Positions 1 to 7,590 of a stretch of 8,597 nucleotides of DNA are shown here, piece after piece; within the stretch, counting starts at the first letter, position 1; every line of letters starts with the position of its first letter. The notes beneath the pieces are model-generated. The model was not told the DNA's origin. It ran no database searches and saw only the letters and a list, made by a program, of their open reading frames with translations. The stretch is taken from contig CALMPB010000435.1 of assembly GCA_937871985.1 (NCBI GenBank), positions 1 through 8,597 on the forward strand, in the 5' to 3' direction. The position numbers and the translations under genes are program-made. Source of the DNA: an uncultured Burkholderiaceae bacterium. GTDB lineage: Bacteria > Pseudomonadota > Gammaproteobacteria > Burkholderiales > Burkholderiaceae.

Positions 1-1125
1 CGGCTCGCCCCGCTCAGCTCGACTGAAGCCGAAGAGGCGGCGCGGCGCCAGATCGGAGCGACCGCTCAAGTCGATGCCCCGGCTGATTACGATCAGTGGA
101 TCGTCCACAATGAATTCGATCCCTATCGTCCCTTTTTCCGGATCCGTGCCCAAGACGAGGCCGGCACGCATTATTATATGTCGGCGCGAACGGGCGAACT
201 CCTCCAGCGCACCGATACCGCCGACCGCGGCTGGAACTGGGTCGGCGCGGTCCTGCATTGGGCCTATTTCACGCCGCTCAGATCGAGTTTCACCGCCTGG
301 GACCAGACCGTCTGGTGGCTGTCGCTCGTGGCGATGCTGGTTGCGATCGCGGGAATCGTCCTTGGCGTGATCCGCACGCTGACCGCGCTCAGACAGCGCA
401 AGCCGTCACTCACCTTCTTCCGGCTCAAATGGATGCGCTGGCATCATCTGACCGGACTGTTCGCCAGCCTCTTCGTGCTCAGCTGGATCGTCAGCGGATG
501 GCTGTCGATGGACCACGGCCGCCTGTTCTCACGCGGCGCGGCGTCGACGGCACAGCTTGAACGCTATGCTGGCCGTCCGTTCACCGCCGGGTTGGCGATG
601 ATCGACCCCGCCGCAATCAAGGGCACGGCTGGCGCGCGAGAGATCACCTTCACAATTGTTGGCGGTAGCCCTGTCATCACCGCATGGAACGCGCACGGGC
701 CGGCGCGGCGTTATGCGGGATCGGGCGGGGTTCTCAACGACGACACATTCGCACATCTTGCGATGCAGGGTGTAGCCGCGGCGTGGCCGGGACCACCACC
801 GTCGACGCCCGCCATCGTCGCCGACACGGATTTCTACGCCCACGCCGAGGGCTGGCCCACCGGTGCGCTCCGCGTCGTCGACCCGACCGGCCACCGTCCC
901 GATATCGCAATCGACGGCACGGACGGTCATTTGCTCACGGTCATGAACGGCAGCCGAAAGGCCTATGCCTGGGTCTATTACGGGCTCCACAGCTTCAACG
1001 TCCCGGGTCTCGTTGAGCATCAGCTGCTGCGCGACATCGCGGTGCTGATCCCGCTGCTGCTCGGCTTCATCTTCAGCATCACCGGCGTCGTCCTGGGTTA
1101 CCAGCGGCTGCGCAAATCTTTCTGA
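1..1125 (+). CDS. PepSY domain / PepSY-associated TM protein, 5' end missing
   Basis: The reading frame is open from the first base, so the true start lies outside the window; 374 codons plus stop are visible. Residue numbers count from the first window codon. Residues about 5-75 look like a PepSY domain (periplasmic fold, ending YYMSARTGELLQRTDT). A short His-containing segment follows (AVLHWAYF), then a membrane helix at about 105-126 (WWLSLVAMLVAIAGIVLGVI). Next come a basic loop with the RWHHLTG motif, a second helix at about 149-169, a soluble periplasmic-type region, and a last helix at about 346-371. This matches the C-terminal part of PepSY-associated TM proteins, inner-membrane proteins often found near TonB receptors and in some cases acting as haem-containing reductases for imported metal chelates. 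The His residues flanking the helices are candidate haem or metal ligands (inference). The DUF3088 gene starts 19 bases downstream, so the two are probably co-transcribed. Confidence 0.85.
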   Translation, partial: RLAPLSSTEAEEAARRQIGATAQVDAPADYDQWIVHNEFDPYRPFFRIRAQDEAGTHYYMSARTGELLQRTDTADRGWNWVGAVLHWAYFTPLRSSFTAWDQTVWWLSLVAMLVAIAGIVLGVIRTLTALRQRKPSLTFFRLKWMRWHHLTGLFASLFVLSWIVSGWLSMDHGRLFSRGAASTAQLERYAGRPFTAGLAMIDPAAIKGTAGAREITFTIVGGSPVITAWNAHGPARRYAGSGGVLNDDTFAHLAMQGVAAAWPGPPPSTPAIVADTDFYAHAEGWPTGALRVVDPTGHRPDIAIDGTDGHLLTVMNGSRKAYAWVYYGLHSFNVPGLVEHQLLRDIAVLIPLLLGFIFSITGVVLGYQRLRKSF

Positions 1126-1144
1126 TCGCGAGTGGGAGGTACGG

Positions 1145-1486
1145 ATGAAAGATCAATTGTTCCTGATGAAACCCGGCTTCACCAACGCCGGGATCGGTCC
1201 ATTCTATTGCGGAGACTCGGTGCCGGTCGAAGGTTTGCTCAGCTTCTTTCCGAGCCTGCGTGCGGCAGTCGACGTCACATACGTGGATTTTCCACGGCCG
1301 CGCAGGGCCATCGTCGACCTGGTTGGTGAAGACCATCAGTCCGTTCCGGTTCTCGTACTTGCCGACAATGCGGCGGTTCCGCCATCGGTCGAGGTGCGAT
1401 CGGCGAACGGCCGGCACTTCATCGACGATGAGCGGCATATCCGCACCTACCTTTCAGAACGCCATGATTTACCGACGGCCGGATAG
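1145..1486 (+). CDS. DUF3088 family thioredoxin-like protein
   Basis: This 113-residue cytosolic protein has no signal peptide or membrane helix. The ATG is well supported: GGGAGG at 1134-1139 lies 5 bases upstream, and the N-terminus MKDQLFLMKPGF is the typical start of the DUF3088 family. Other family hallmarks are FYC..S..VEGLLSFFP (residues 20-36), VTYVDFPRPRRAIVDLVGE (44-62), SVPVLVLAD (66-74) and the C-terminal HFIDDERHIRTYL. The layout of an N-terminal strand, Cys22-x-x-Ser25 at a helix start, and a Ser-Val-Pro loop before a strand resembles a thioredoxin/glutaredoxin fold with a cis-proline loop. Function of the family is not established. The second position of the CxxC-like site is Ser here, which would leave a monothiol site. 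It is the downstream partner of the PepSY gene and ends about 90 bases before the efflux operon. Confidence 0.85.
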   Translation: MKDQLFLMKPGFTNAGIGPFYCGDSVPVEGLLSFFPSLRAAVDVTYVDFPRPRRAIVDLVGEDHQSVPVLVLADNAAVPPSVEVRSANGRHFIDDERHIRTYLSERHDLPTAG

Positions 1487-1520
1487 CGCCGGCGCGCCCG
1501 AGGTCGTCTTCGGCTTGCCG

Positions 1521-1543
1521 TTGACTCTACCCTCGCTTAGGCT
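1521..1543 (+). promoter_or_regulatory. possible MerR-type operator/promoter of the efflux operon
   Basis: A TTGACT -35-like hexamer at 1521-1526 runs into an imperfect dyad ACTCTA-N8-TAGGCT (1524-1543), the general form of promoters controlled by MerR-family metal sensors, whose operator sits in the spacer just after the -35. The match is weak. Only about half the positions pair, and no convincing -10 lies 19-20 bases from TTGACT. An alternative is an ordinary promoter, TTGCCG (1515-1520) with TAGGCT (1538-1543) at a 17-base spacing. Either would drive the His-rich gene and czcCBA. No MerR-type gene is in the window. Confidence 0.25.
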
Positions 1544-1574
1544 TCGCGGCGTGTACGCCCGCCGCGCCCATGCC

Positions 1575-1913
1575 ATGATTTTGGGCACCCTGCTCGCACT
1601 GATGGCGCTTGTGGGCGTAAATACGCTGTCGACCTGGCACGGCGCTGCTGCGCACCATGACGATCCCGTCGAGACGGCTTCGGGTACGCATGCGCACATC
1701 TCAGCGCCGTTGGCCCGGGATGTCCATCGCACCGCCGATCCCGATGATACGATCCACGTCGCGGCGCATGTGGTTATGCAGGGACTCGCCCTGCCCCCGG
1801 CAGTCGGCACGGCAGTTTATGCCGCGGCGACCGAACCGAGCTGGTCGCGCGACGGCGCCGATTCCCTGCCTGGCCTCCAGCCGGCATCACTGTTGAGACC
1901 ACCGCGCGGCTGA
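1575..1913 (+). CDS. small His-rich exported protein preceding czcC
   Basis: From the chosen ATG this is a 112-residue protein. It starts with a hydrophobic segment (MILGTLLALMALVGVNTLSTW, residues 1-21) that looks like a signal peptide or membrane anchor. A periplasmic tail follows with eight His (H22, H27, H28, H39, H41, H51, H61, H65), several in HH and HAH arrangements and mixed with Asp, ending in LLRPPRG. Small proteins of this look precede czcCBA in sphingomonads and recall CzcI of other proteobacteria; a role in binding or sensing periplasmic Zn/Cd/Co is inference. The start is uncertain. The frame is open further upstream, with GTG at 1551 and ATG at 1464, and no Shine-Dalgarno is evident before 1575. 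I prefer 1575 because it places the hydrophobic segment at the N-terminus. czcC begins 57 bases downstream, so co-transcription is likely. Confidence 0.7.
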   Translation: MILGTLLALMALVGVNTLSTWHGAAAHHDDPVETASGTHAHISAPLARDVHRTADPDDTIHVAAHVVMQGLALPPAVGTAVYAAATEPSWSRDGADSLPGLQPASLLRPPRG

Positions 1914-1970
1914 TCCTTCCAACGCGCACAAAAGCGCGCAGAGGCTTCTTCGTGCAAGGAATAGCAAATC

Positions 1971-3230
1971 ATGAACGGCTCTACCGGCCGCCGGCGCCTT
2001 ATGGCGCTGCTTGGCGGGCTCGCAGGCATAGCGCTCATCGCTCCGGCGTGGGCGGACCAGGCCCCATCCTTTACCAGCTTGTTGAAACAGGCGCAGAATT
2101 CCCCGCGCGTCAAAGCGCTCGACGCCGACATCGACCGCGCAGGCGGCCTGTCGGAACAGGCACATGCACGCCCCAATCCGACCGTCAGCGTCTATAGCGA
2201 AAACCTCGCCGGATCATCGCCTTACAACGGCTTCGACCGGACGGAAACGACGTTCCAGGTCAACCAGCCGATCGAAATCGGCGGCAAAAGATCGGCGCGG
2301 ATCGCCGCCGCCGAAGCGGGGGTCGCAGCAGCACAGCTACGCGGCCGCGCCGGGCGCATTGCCTTCGCGCACGAACTCGCACTCGCTTATGGCGCAGTCG
2401 AACTGGCCGAACGGCGCATCGGCATCGCAGAGGATGAAGTCGAGGAAGCGGAAGCCGTTCTCGGCCTCGCGCGCGCATTGGTCAACGCCGGCAAGGAAAC
2501 CCGGCTTCGCACTCTCCAGGCGGAGACCGAGGTCAATGCTGCACAAGCGGCGCTTGAGGGAACGCGCGCGACGCGGACTGCAACGCTTGCGCGCCTGTCC
2601 GCGCTGGCGGGTGTCGCGATCCCTTTCACCGGCATATCGGAATCCTTGCTCGACCGGATGACCCCACACCGGGGCGCGGGGCCGAGCGACCCGATGCAGA
2701 ATGCCGGGCTGCTTGCCGCGCTTGCGGATCGGGATGCCGCGGCGAGACGGGTCACCGCCGAACGCAAACGCGCGACGCCGGACATCACCGGCCAGCTCGG
2801 CGTACGGCGGTTACAGGGGGATCGGGCGACCGCGCTGGTCGCTGGGATTTCGCTCCCTCTAAACCTGTTCGATCGCAACAAGGGCAACATCGCGGCCGCA
2901 CAGGCCGACCTGCGCGGCGCCGACGCCAGGGCCGCCACGGCAAAACTCGACGCCGAGGCGAATGCGCAAACCGCGCTGGCGCTGGTCGACGCTGCCGACG
3001 CGAGGTTCAAGGCCGCCGAGCGCACCATGACCACCGCGCAGGAGACCTATCGCCTCGCGCGCATCGCCTATGAGGCCGGCAAATCCCCGCTCAGCGAATT
3101 GCTGATTGCGCGCCACGGACTTGGTGCCGCGCGTGCTATCGTAACCGACGCTGCTGCCGCCCGCCTCGACGCGCGCGCTCAACTTGCCAGCCTCCAGGGC
3201 CTGGCCATCACCGGAGAGCCGGTCCAATGA
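1971..3230 (+). CDS. czcC: CzcC-like outer-membrane channel of heavy-metal efflux
   Basis: This 419-residue TolC-family outer-membrane efflux protein should form the trimeric exit duct for the CzcBA pump. A signal peptide is visible (GRRRLMALLGGLAGIALIAPAWA, cleavage expected after residue 28). There is no lipobox Cys, so it is probably not a lipoprotein. The family's twofold repeat is present. The first half has HARPNPTVSVYSENL, then the strand turn PIEIGGKRSARIAAAEA (from about residue 100). The second half has the equivalent ISLPLNLFDRNKGNIAAAQADL (about 290-315), each followed by long Ala-rich helices. Length and motifs fit CzcC rather than a general TolC. AAGGA at 1956-1960 supports the ATG. 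The stop overlaps the czcB start as ATGA, so translation of the two is probably coupled. Confidence 0.92.
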   Translation: MNGSTGRRRLMALLGGLAGIALIAPAWADQAPSFTSLLKQAQNSPRVKALDADIDRAGGLSEQAHARPNPTVSVYSENLAGSSPYNGFDRTETTFQVNQPIEIGGKRSARIAAAEAGVAAAQLRGRAGRIAFAHELALAYGAVELAERRIGIAEDEVEEAEAVLGLARALVNAGKETRLRTLQAETEVNAAQAALEGTRATRTATLARLSALAGVAIPFTGISESLLDRMTPHRGAGPSDPMQNAGLLAALADRDAAARRVTAERKRATPDITGQLGVRRLQGDRATALVAGISLPLNLFDRNKGNIAAAQADLRGADARAATAKLDAEANAQTALALVDAADARFKAAERTMTTAQETYRLARIAYEAGKSPLSELLIARHGLGAARAIVTDAAAARLDARAQLASLQGLAITGEPVQ

Positions 3231-4378
3231 ATGACAAGAACCGCCTCTATGCCGGGGCCGCACTGGCGCTGATCACCGCAGCCGGGCTTGGCTTCGGCGC
3301 TGCCCGGCTGACCGAAGCCCCGCCCGCTGCACCGGAAGCTAAGGCACCACAGGGCGTCCAGAAGGATATTGTGGAGCTCGACGCCGAAGCGATCCGCGCC
3401 GCGAGGATCACGGTAGCACCGGCGATTGCCGGCAAGCTTGATGCCGCGATCCTCGCCTCTGCCACCGTCGAGGCGACACCCGATGCCGAGGCCGTGCTGA
3501 CCGCGCGCGCGCCGGGGACGGTCACGCGCATCCTCAAGCGCATCGGCGACCCGGTCCGCGCCGGCGAGACGCTCGCACTGGTCGAAAGTCGTGACGCCTC
3601 GACCATCGCCGCCGATCGCGCCGCCGCCGCCGCACGCGTATCGCTTGCCTCGAAGCAAGTTGCCCGCGAGCGGTCGCTGCTCGCGCAGGGCGTTTCGGCA
3701 CGCGCCGACGCCGAGGCCGCCGAAGCCAGTCTCGCCGTCGCTCAGGCCGATGCTCGCCGCGCCAATGCCGCCGCCGGCGCGGTGCGCTTGTCCGCCGATG
3801 GTCGATCGGTCGCGATCGTCAGCCCGGTCGCCGGGCGGGTGACCGCCGCGCAGGCTAATCTCGGCCAGTTCGTCGCGGCCGAGACCGAGCTGTTCCGCGT
3901 CGCGGATCCCAAACGGCTCCAGATCACCGCGAGCCTGCCCGCCGCCGACGCATCGCGCGTCCAAAGCGGCGATCGGGTCGAGCTGATCGCCAGCGATGGC
4001 CGCACGATCGGAGGTCGGGTGCGGTCGAGCACGGGCGTGATCGATATCAACACCCGCGCCGCTACTGTCGTCATCGAGCCGAATGGCAACGGGGCACTTG
4101 CACCGGGCCAGCTCATTCAGGCGCGAATCTTCGCCAGTCGCGGCAGCGCCAGAACCGGCGTGATGGTGCCGCAGGATGCGGTCCAGACGCTCGGCGATCG
4201 CAGCGTCGTGTTCGTCCGCACGCGCACCGGCTTCAAGGCGCAGACCATCCAGATCGGCAGCCGGTCGGGCGGACTGGTCGCGATCGTCGCGGGCCTTGCT
4301 GCCGGCATGCAAATCGCGACCGACAACGCCTTTCTGCTCAAGGCCGAGCTCGAGAAGAACGAAGGAGGCGACGAATGA
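3227..4378 (+). CDS. czcB: CzcB-like periplasmic adaptor of RND metal efflux
   Basis: This 383-residue membrane-fusion (periplasmic adaptor) protein links CzcA to CzcC. Residues about 7-27 form an N-terminal hydrophobic anchor or signal without a lipobox Cys. The first lipoyl half (TARAPGTVTRILKRIGDPVRAGETLALVES) starts near residue 92. A short Ala-rich helical hairpin follows (about 125-185), then the second lipoyl half SPVAGRVTAAQANLGQFVAAETELFRVADP (from about 198), a beta-barrel and a membrane-proximal domain ending GLAAGMQIATDNAFLLKAELEK. I see no His-rich metal-binding extension at the N-terminus, unlike the CzcB of Cupriavidus metallidurans as I recall it. The gene overlaps czcC upstream and czcA downstream by ATGA, with GGAGAG at 3213-3218 as a possible ribosome binding site. 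Substrate specificity is assigned from CzcA. Confidence 0.92.
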   Translation: MNDKNRLYAGAALALITAAGLGFGAARLTEAPPAAPEAKAPQGVQKDIVELDAEAIRAARITVAPAIAGKLDAAILASATVEATPDAEAVLTARAPGTVTRILKRIGDPVRAGETLALVESRDASTIAADRAAAAARVSLASKQVARERSLLAQGVSARADAEAAEASLAVAQADARRANAAAGAVRLSADGRSVAIVSPVAGRVTAAQANLGQFVAAETELFRVADPKRLQITASLPAADASRVQSGDRVELIASDGRTIGGRVRSSTGVIDINTRAATVVIEPNGNGALAPGQLIQARIFASRGSARTGVMVPQDAVQTLGDRSVVFVRTRTGFKAQTIQIGSRSGGLVAIVAGLAAGMQIATDNAFLLKAELEKNEGGDE

Positions 4379-7300
4379 TCGCGCGCGTCCTTTCGCTATC
4401 GGTCAGGATGCGATGGCTAGTCGCCTTCCTGACCTTGCTCATTGTCGCAATAGGTGGATGGCAGATCACCAAGCTGCCGATCGACGCGGTGCCCGATGTC
4501 ACCAACCGCCAGGTGCAGATCAGCACCTTCGCGCCGACCCTGGGTCCGGTCGATATCGAGAAACAGGTCACTTTTCCGGTGGAAACCGCGCTTGCCGGTA
4601 TCCCCGGGCTGGAGATGACCCGCTCCTTCTCGCGCAACGGCTTCAGCCAGGTTACCGCAGTCTTCACCGACCAGACCAATATCTTTTTCGCGCGCCAGCA
4701 GGTGACCGAGCGCCTGCAACAGGCCAAGGACAGCCTGCCCGCCGGCATCCAGCCCAACCTGGCCCCGCTCAGCACCGGCCTCGGCGAGATATTCTTCTAC
4801 TCGGTCGCCTTTCGTCACCCTGATGGCAAGGGCGTCAAGGTCATGGACGGCACACCCGGCTGGCAATCGGACGGCAGTTATCTCACGCCCGAGCGCGAGC
4901 GCCTCACCACGGAGCTCGCCAGAGCCGCCTATCTACGCACCGTGCAGGATTGGATCATCCGGCCGCAGATGCGCACCGTTGCAGGTGTGGCCGGGGTCGA
5001 TTCCAACGGCGGCTATGTGAAGCAATATCTGGTCGAGCCCAATCTCAACGCGCTCGCCACTTATGGCCTGTCGATCACCGAACTCGCCGACGCGCTCGAA
5101 CGCGCCAATCTGTCGGCGGGGTCGAACTATGTCCGCCGCGCTGGCGAAAGCTTTCTGGTGCGCGCCGATGCGCGGCTGAAATCGATCGAGGATATCGAGG
5201 AAGCGGTCGTCGCGACGCGAGGCGGCACCCCCGTCCGGGTCAAGGATGTCGGCCAGGTCGTAATCGGCGGCGCGATCCGCACCGGCTCTGGCAGCCGCAT
5301 GGGATCGGAAGCGGTGATCTCGACCGTGCTGATGCTCGTCGGCAGCAACAGTCGCATCGTCGCCAATAGCGCGGCGGAAAAACTGACTGAGATCAACAAG
5401 TCGCTGCCGGCCGATGTGTTCGCCGAACCGGTCTACAACCGCTCGAAGCTGGTCAATGCGACGATCGCGACGGTCGAGAAGAACCTCATCGAAGGCGCGT
5501 TGCTCGTCATCGTCGTGCTGTTACTGCTGCTCGGCAACATCCGCGCCGCGTTGATCACCGCCGCGGTCATCCCGATCACGATGCTGATGACCGCGACGGG
5601 GATGAATCGCCTCGGCGTGTCGGGCAATCTGATGAGCCTCGGCGCACTCGATTTCGGGCTGATCGTCGACGGCGCGGTGATCATCGTCGAGAATGCGCTG
5701 CGGCGCCTCGCTGAACGACAGGAGCATGAGAGGCGCCTGCTCACCTGGGAAGAGCGGATGGAGGAGACGACGCTTGCCGCGCAGGAAATGGTGCGGCCGA
5801 CGGTCTACGGCCAGCTCATTATCTTCCTTGTCTTCGTACCCTTGCTCACCTTCCAGGGTGTCGAGGGGAAGACCTTTGCACCAATGGCGATCACGCTGAT
5901 GCTGGCGCTCGCCTCCGCCTTTGTACTGTCGCTCACCTTCGTGCCCGCCATGATCGCGCTGCTGATCAGCGGGAAAGTCAGCGAGACCGAGGTCAGGCCG
6001 ATCCGCTGGTTCAAGGAAAAATACGCCCCGGCGCTCCGGCGGGCGGTGGCGCAACCCCTGCCGTTCATCGCTGGCGGCGCGGGCGTGTTCGTCGCGGCGC
6101 TGCTGTGCTTTGGCCTGCTCGGCGAGGAGTTTATGCCGCAGCTCGACGAGAAGGACATCACCGTCACCAACTTCCGCATCCCATCGACGTCGATCGACCA
6201 GTCGACGCAGATGCAGCTGCGGATCGAGGACGCGCTGAAAACACTGCCCGAGGTGGCATTGGTTTTCTCGAAGAATGGCAATGCCGATCTCGGCACCGAC
6301 CCGATGCCGCCCAATGCCTCGGATACCTACGTCATCCCCAAGCCGGAAAAGGAATGGCCGGCGGAGGTGCGGAACAAGGAGGATATCCTCAAGCGCGTCG
6401 CGACGAAGATGAAACCGCTGATCGGCAATCGAACCGAGATCCAGCAACCGATCCAGATGCGCTTCAACGAACTGATCGCGGGCGTCCGCGCCGATGTCGC
6501 GGTGAAGCTTCATGGCGACGATCTCGAACAGATGAGCCAGCAGGCGCAGCGGATCGCAGCGGTCCTCCGCGGCATATCCGGTGCCGGCGATGTCAGCGTC
6601 GAGCAGACTTCGGGGGCGCCGACGTTCGACGTGAAGATCGATCGGCAGGCAGCGGCGCGTTACGGCCTGTCGGTCGAGGAGGTGGCCAACACCGTTGCCG
6701 CCGCGCTCGGCGGACGCGAAGCGGGGCTGTTGTTCGAGGGCGACCGCCGTTTCGCGGTGGTGGTCCGCCTGCCTGATGCGCAGCGCGACGATCTTGAGAC
6801 ACTGGGCGCGATCCCGGTGATGCTCTCCGCCGCCGAAGGCCAGATCGCGCGCTCGATCCCGCTGCGCGAGGTCGCCCGGTTCAGCTATACCCAGGGGCTC
6901 AATCAGATTAGCCGCGAGAACGGCAAGCGGATGGTGACCGTGCAGGTCAATGTGCGCGGCCGCGATCTTGGCGGGTTCGTCGAGGAAGCGCAGGACAAGA
7001 TTGGGAAGCTCGACCTGCCGCCGGGCATGTACACCTCATGGGGCGGCACGTTCGAGAGCCTGCAATCCGCACGCCTCAGGCTCATGATTGTCGTGCCGAT
7101 CTGCTTCGTCGCAATCTACGCACTTCTCTTCATGGCGCTGGGCGGCTTTGGTTCGGCGGCGATCGTGTTCAGCGCGGTGCCGATGGCGCTTGCTGGCGGG
7201 GTATTCGCGTTGCTCCTGCGCGGCATTCCTTTCTCGATCACAGCCGCGGTCGGGTTCATCGCGCTTTCGGGCGTTGCGGTGCTCAACGGCCTCGTGATGA

Positions 7301-7590
7301 TGAGCGCGATCCGCAAGCGCCGCGAGGATGGCGCGGGCGAGGAAGAGGCGATCATCGGTGGCGCGATGGAGCGCGTCCGGCCGGTGTTGATGACCGCACT
7401 CGTCGCCAGTCTCGGATTCGTCCCGATGGCGCTTGCCACCGGTACCGGTGCGGAAGTGCAACGGCCACTGGCGACGGTGGTGATCGGTGGCCTCGTCTCA
7501 TCGACCGCGCTGACCTTGCTGGTTCTGCCTGCCATTGCGGCTTTGGCCTCAAGATTAACCGGTTTGCGATCTCACCGTCTGAAATCTTGA
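4375..7590 (+). CDS. czcA: CzcA-like HME-RND heavy-metal/proton antiporter
   Basis: This 1071-residue inner-membrane pump is close to the usual length of about 1050 for the family. Its layout is classic: TM1 at about 14-31, a large periplasmic loop, a TM block at about 370-525, TM7 at about 563-582, a second large loop, and a final TM block from about 901 to 1060. The TM4 signature DFGLIVDGAVIIVEN gives Asp426, Asp432 and Glu439, equivalent by spacing to the proton/metal-relay residues D402, D408 and E415 of C. metallidurans CzcA. It marks the Zn/Co/Cd class and differs from the Cu/Ag CusA type. The second loop has TDPMPPN, TEIQQPIQMRFNELIAGVRADVAVK and related blocks typical of CzcA. An insertion of about 24 residues in the first loop (around 148-180, MDGTPGWQSDGSYLTPERERL) accounts for the numbering offset; I recall it from other alphaproteobacterial homologues. 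AAGGAGG at 4362-4368 is an excellent ribosome binding site. The last dozen residues (RLTGLRSHRLKS) fall where base composition begins to drop. Confidence 0.95.
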   Translation: MIARVLSLSVRMRWLVAFLTLLIVAIGGWQITKLPIDAVPDVTNRQVQISTFAPTLGPVDIEKQVTFPVETALAGIPGLEMTRSFSRNGFSQVTAVFTDQTNIFFARQQVTERLQQAKDSLPAGIQPNLAPLSTGLGEIFFYSVAFRHPDGKGVKVMDGTPGWQSDGSYLTPERERLTTELARAAYLRTVQDWIIRPQMRTVAGVAGVDSNGGYVKQYLVEPNLNALATYGLSITELADALERANLSAGSNYVRRAGESFLVRADARLKSIEDIEEAVVATRGGTPVRVKDVGQVVIGGAIRTGSGSRMGSEAVISTVLMLVGSNSRIVANSAAEKLTEINKSLPADVFAEPVYNRSKLVNATIATVEKNLIEGALLVIVVLLLLLGNIRAALITAAVIPITMLMTATGMNRLGVSGNLMSLGALDFGLIVDGAVIIVENALRRLAERQEHERRLLTWEERMEETTLAAQEMVRPTVYGQLIIFLVFVPLLTFQGVEGKTFAPMAITLMLALASAFVLSLTFVPAMIALLISGKVSETEVRPIRWFKEKYAPALRRAVAQPLPFIAGGAGVFVAALLCFGLLGEEFMPQLDEKDITVTNFRIPSTSIDQSTQMQLRIEDALKTLPEVALVFSKNGNADLGTDPMPPNASDTYVIPKPEKEWPAEVRNKEDILKRVATKMKPLIGNRTEIQQPIQMRFNELIAGVRADVAVKLHGDDLEQMSQQAQRIAAVLRGISGAGDVSVEQTSGAPTFDVKIDRQAAARYGLSVEEVANTVAAALGGREAGLLFEGDRRFAVVVRLPDAQRDDLETLGAIPVMLSAAEGQIARSIPLREVARFSYTQGLNQISRENGKRMVTVQVNVRGRDLGGFVEEAQDKIGKLDLPPGMYTSWGGTFESLQSARLRLMIVVPICFVAIYALLFMALGGFGSAAIVFSAVPMALAGGVFALLLRGIPFSITAAVGFIALSGVAVLNGLVMMSAIRKRREDGAGEEEAIIGGAMERVRPVLMTALVASLGFVPMALATGTGAEVQRPLATVVIGGLVSSTALTLLVLPAIAALASRLTGLRSHRLKS

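Noticed and set aside
529..1020. A 163-codon - strand frame opposite the PepSY gene
   Set aside because: The + strand frame gives coherent PepSY and membrane segments through the same bases, so this is an antisense shadow.
1922..1940. Small CGCG-loop-CGCG hairpin between the His-rich gene and czcC
   Set aside because: A 4-base stem in GC-rich DNA is expected by chance and has no terminator or riboswitch features.
3179..4312. A 377-codon open frame on the - strand opposite czcB
   Set aside because: It lies antisense to a clear adaptor gene in high-GC DNA, where the complementary frame stays open by codon bias. Its product is low-complexity Arg/Gly/Asp rich and matches no family.
5521..6513. 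A 330-codon open frame on the - strand opposite czcA
   Set aside because: It is a shadow of the conserved CzcA reading frame, with an Arg/His/Asp-rich composition typical of antisense translation and no start signal.
4375..7590. CusA-type copper/silver pump instead of a CzcA
   Set aside because: The TM4 signature is DFGLIVDGAVIIVEN with the Asp/Asp/Glu relay of the Zn/Co/Cd class rather than the AxGAMVDAAIVMIEN form of Cu/Ag pumps. The loop motifs also read as CzcA.
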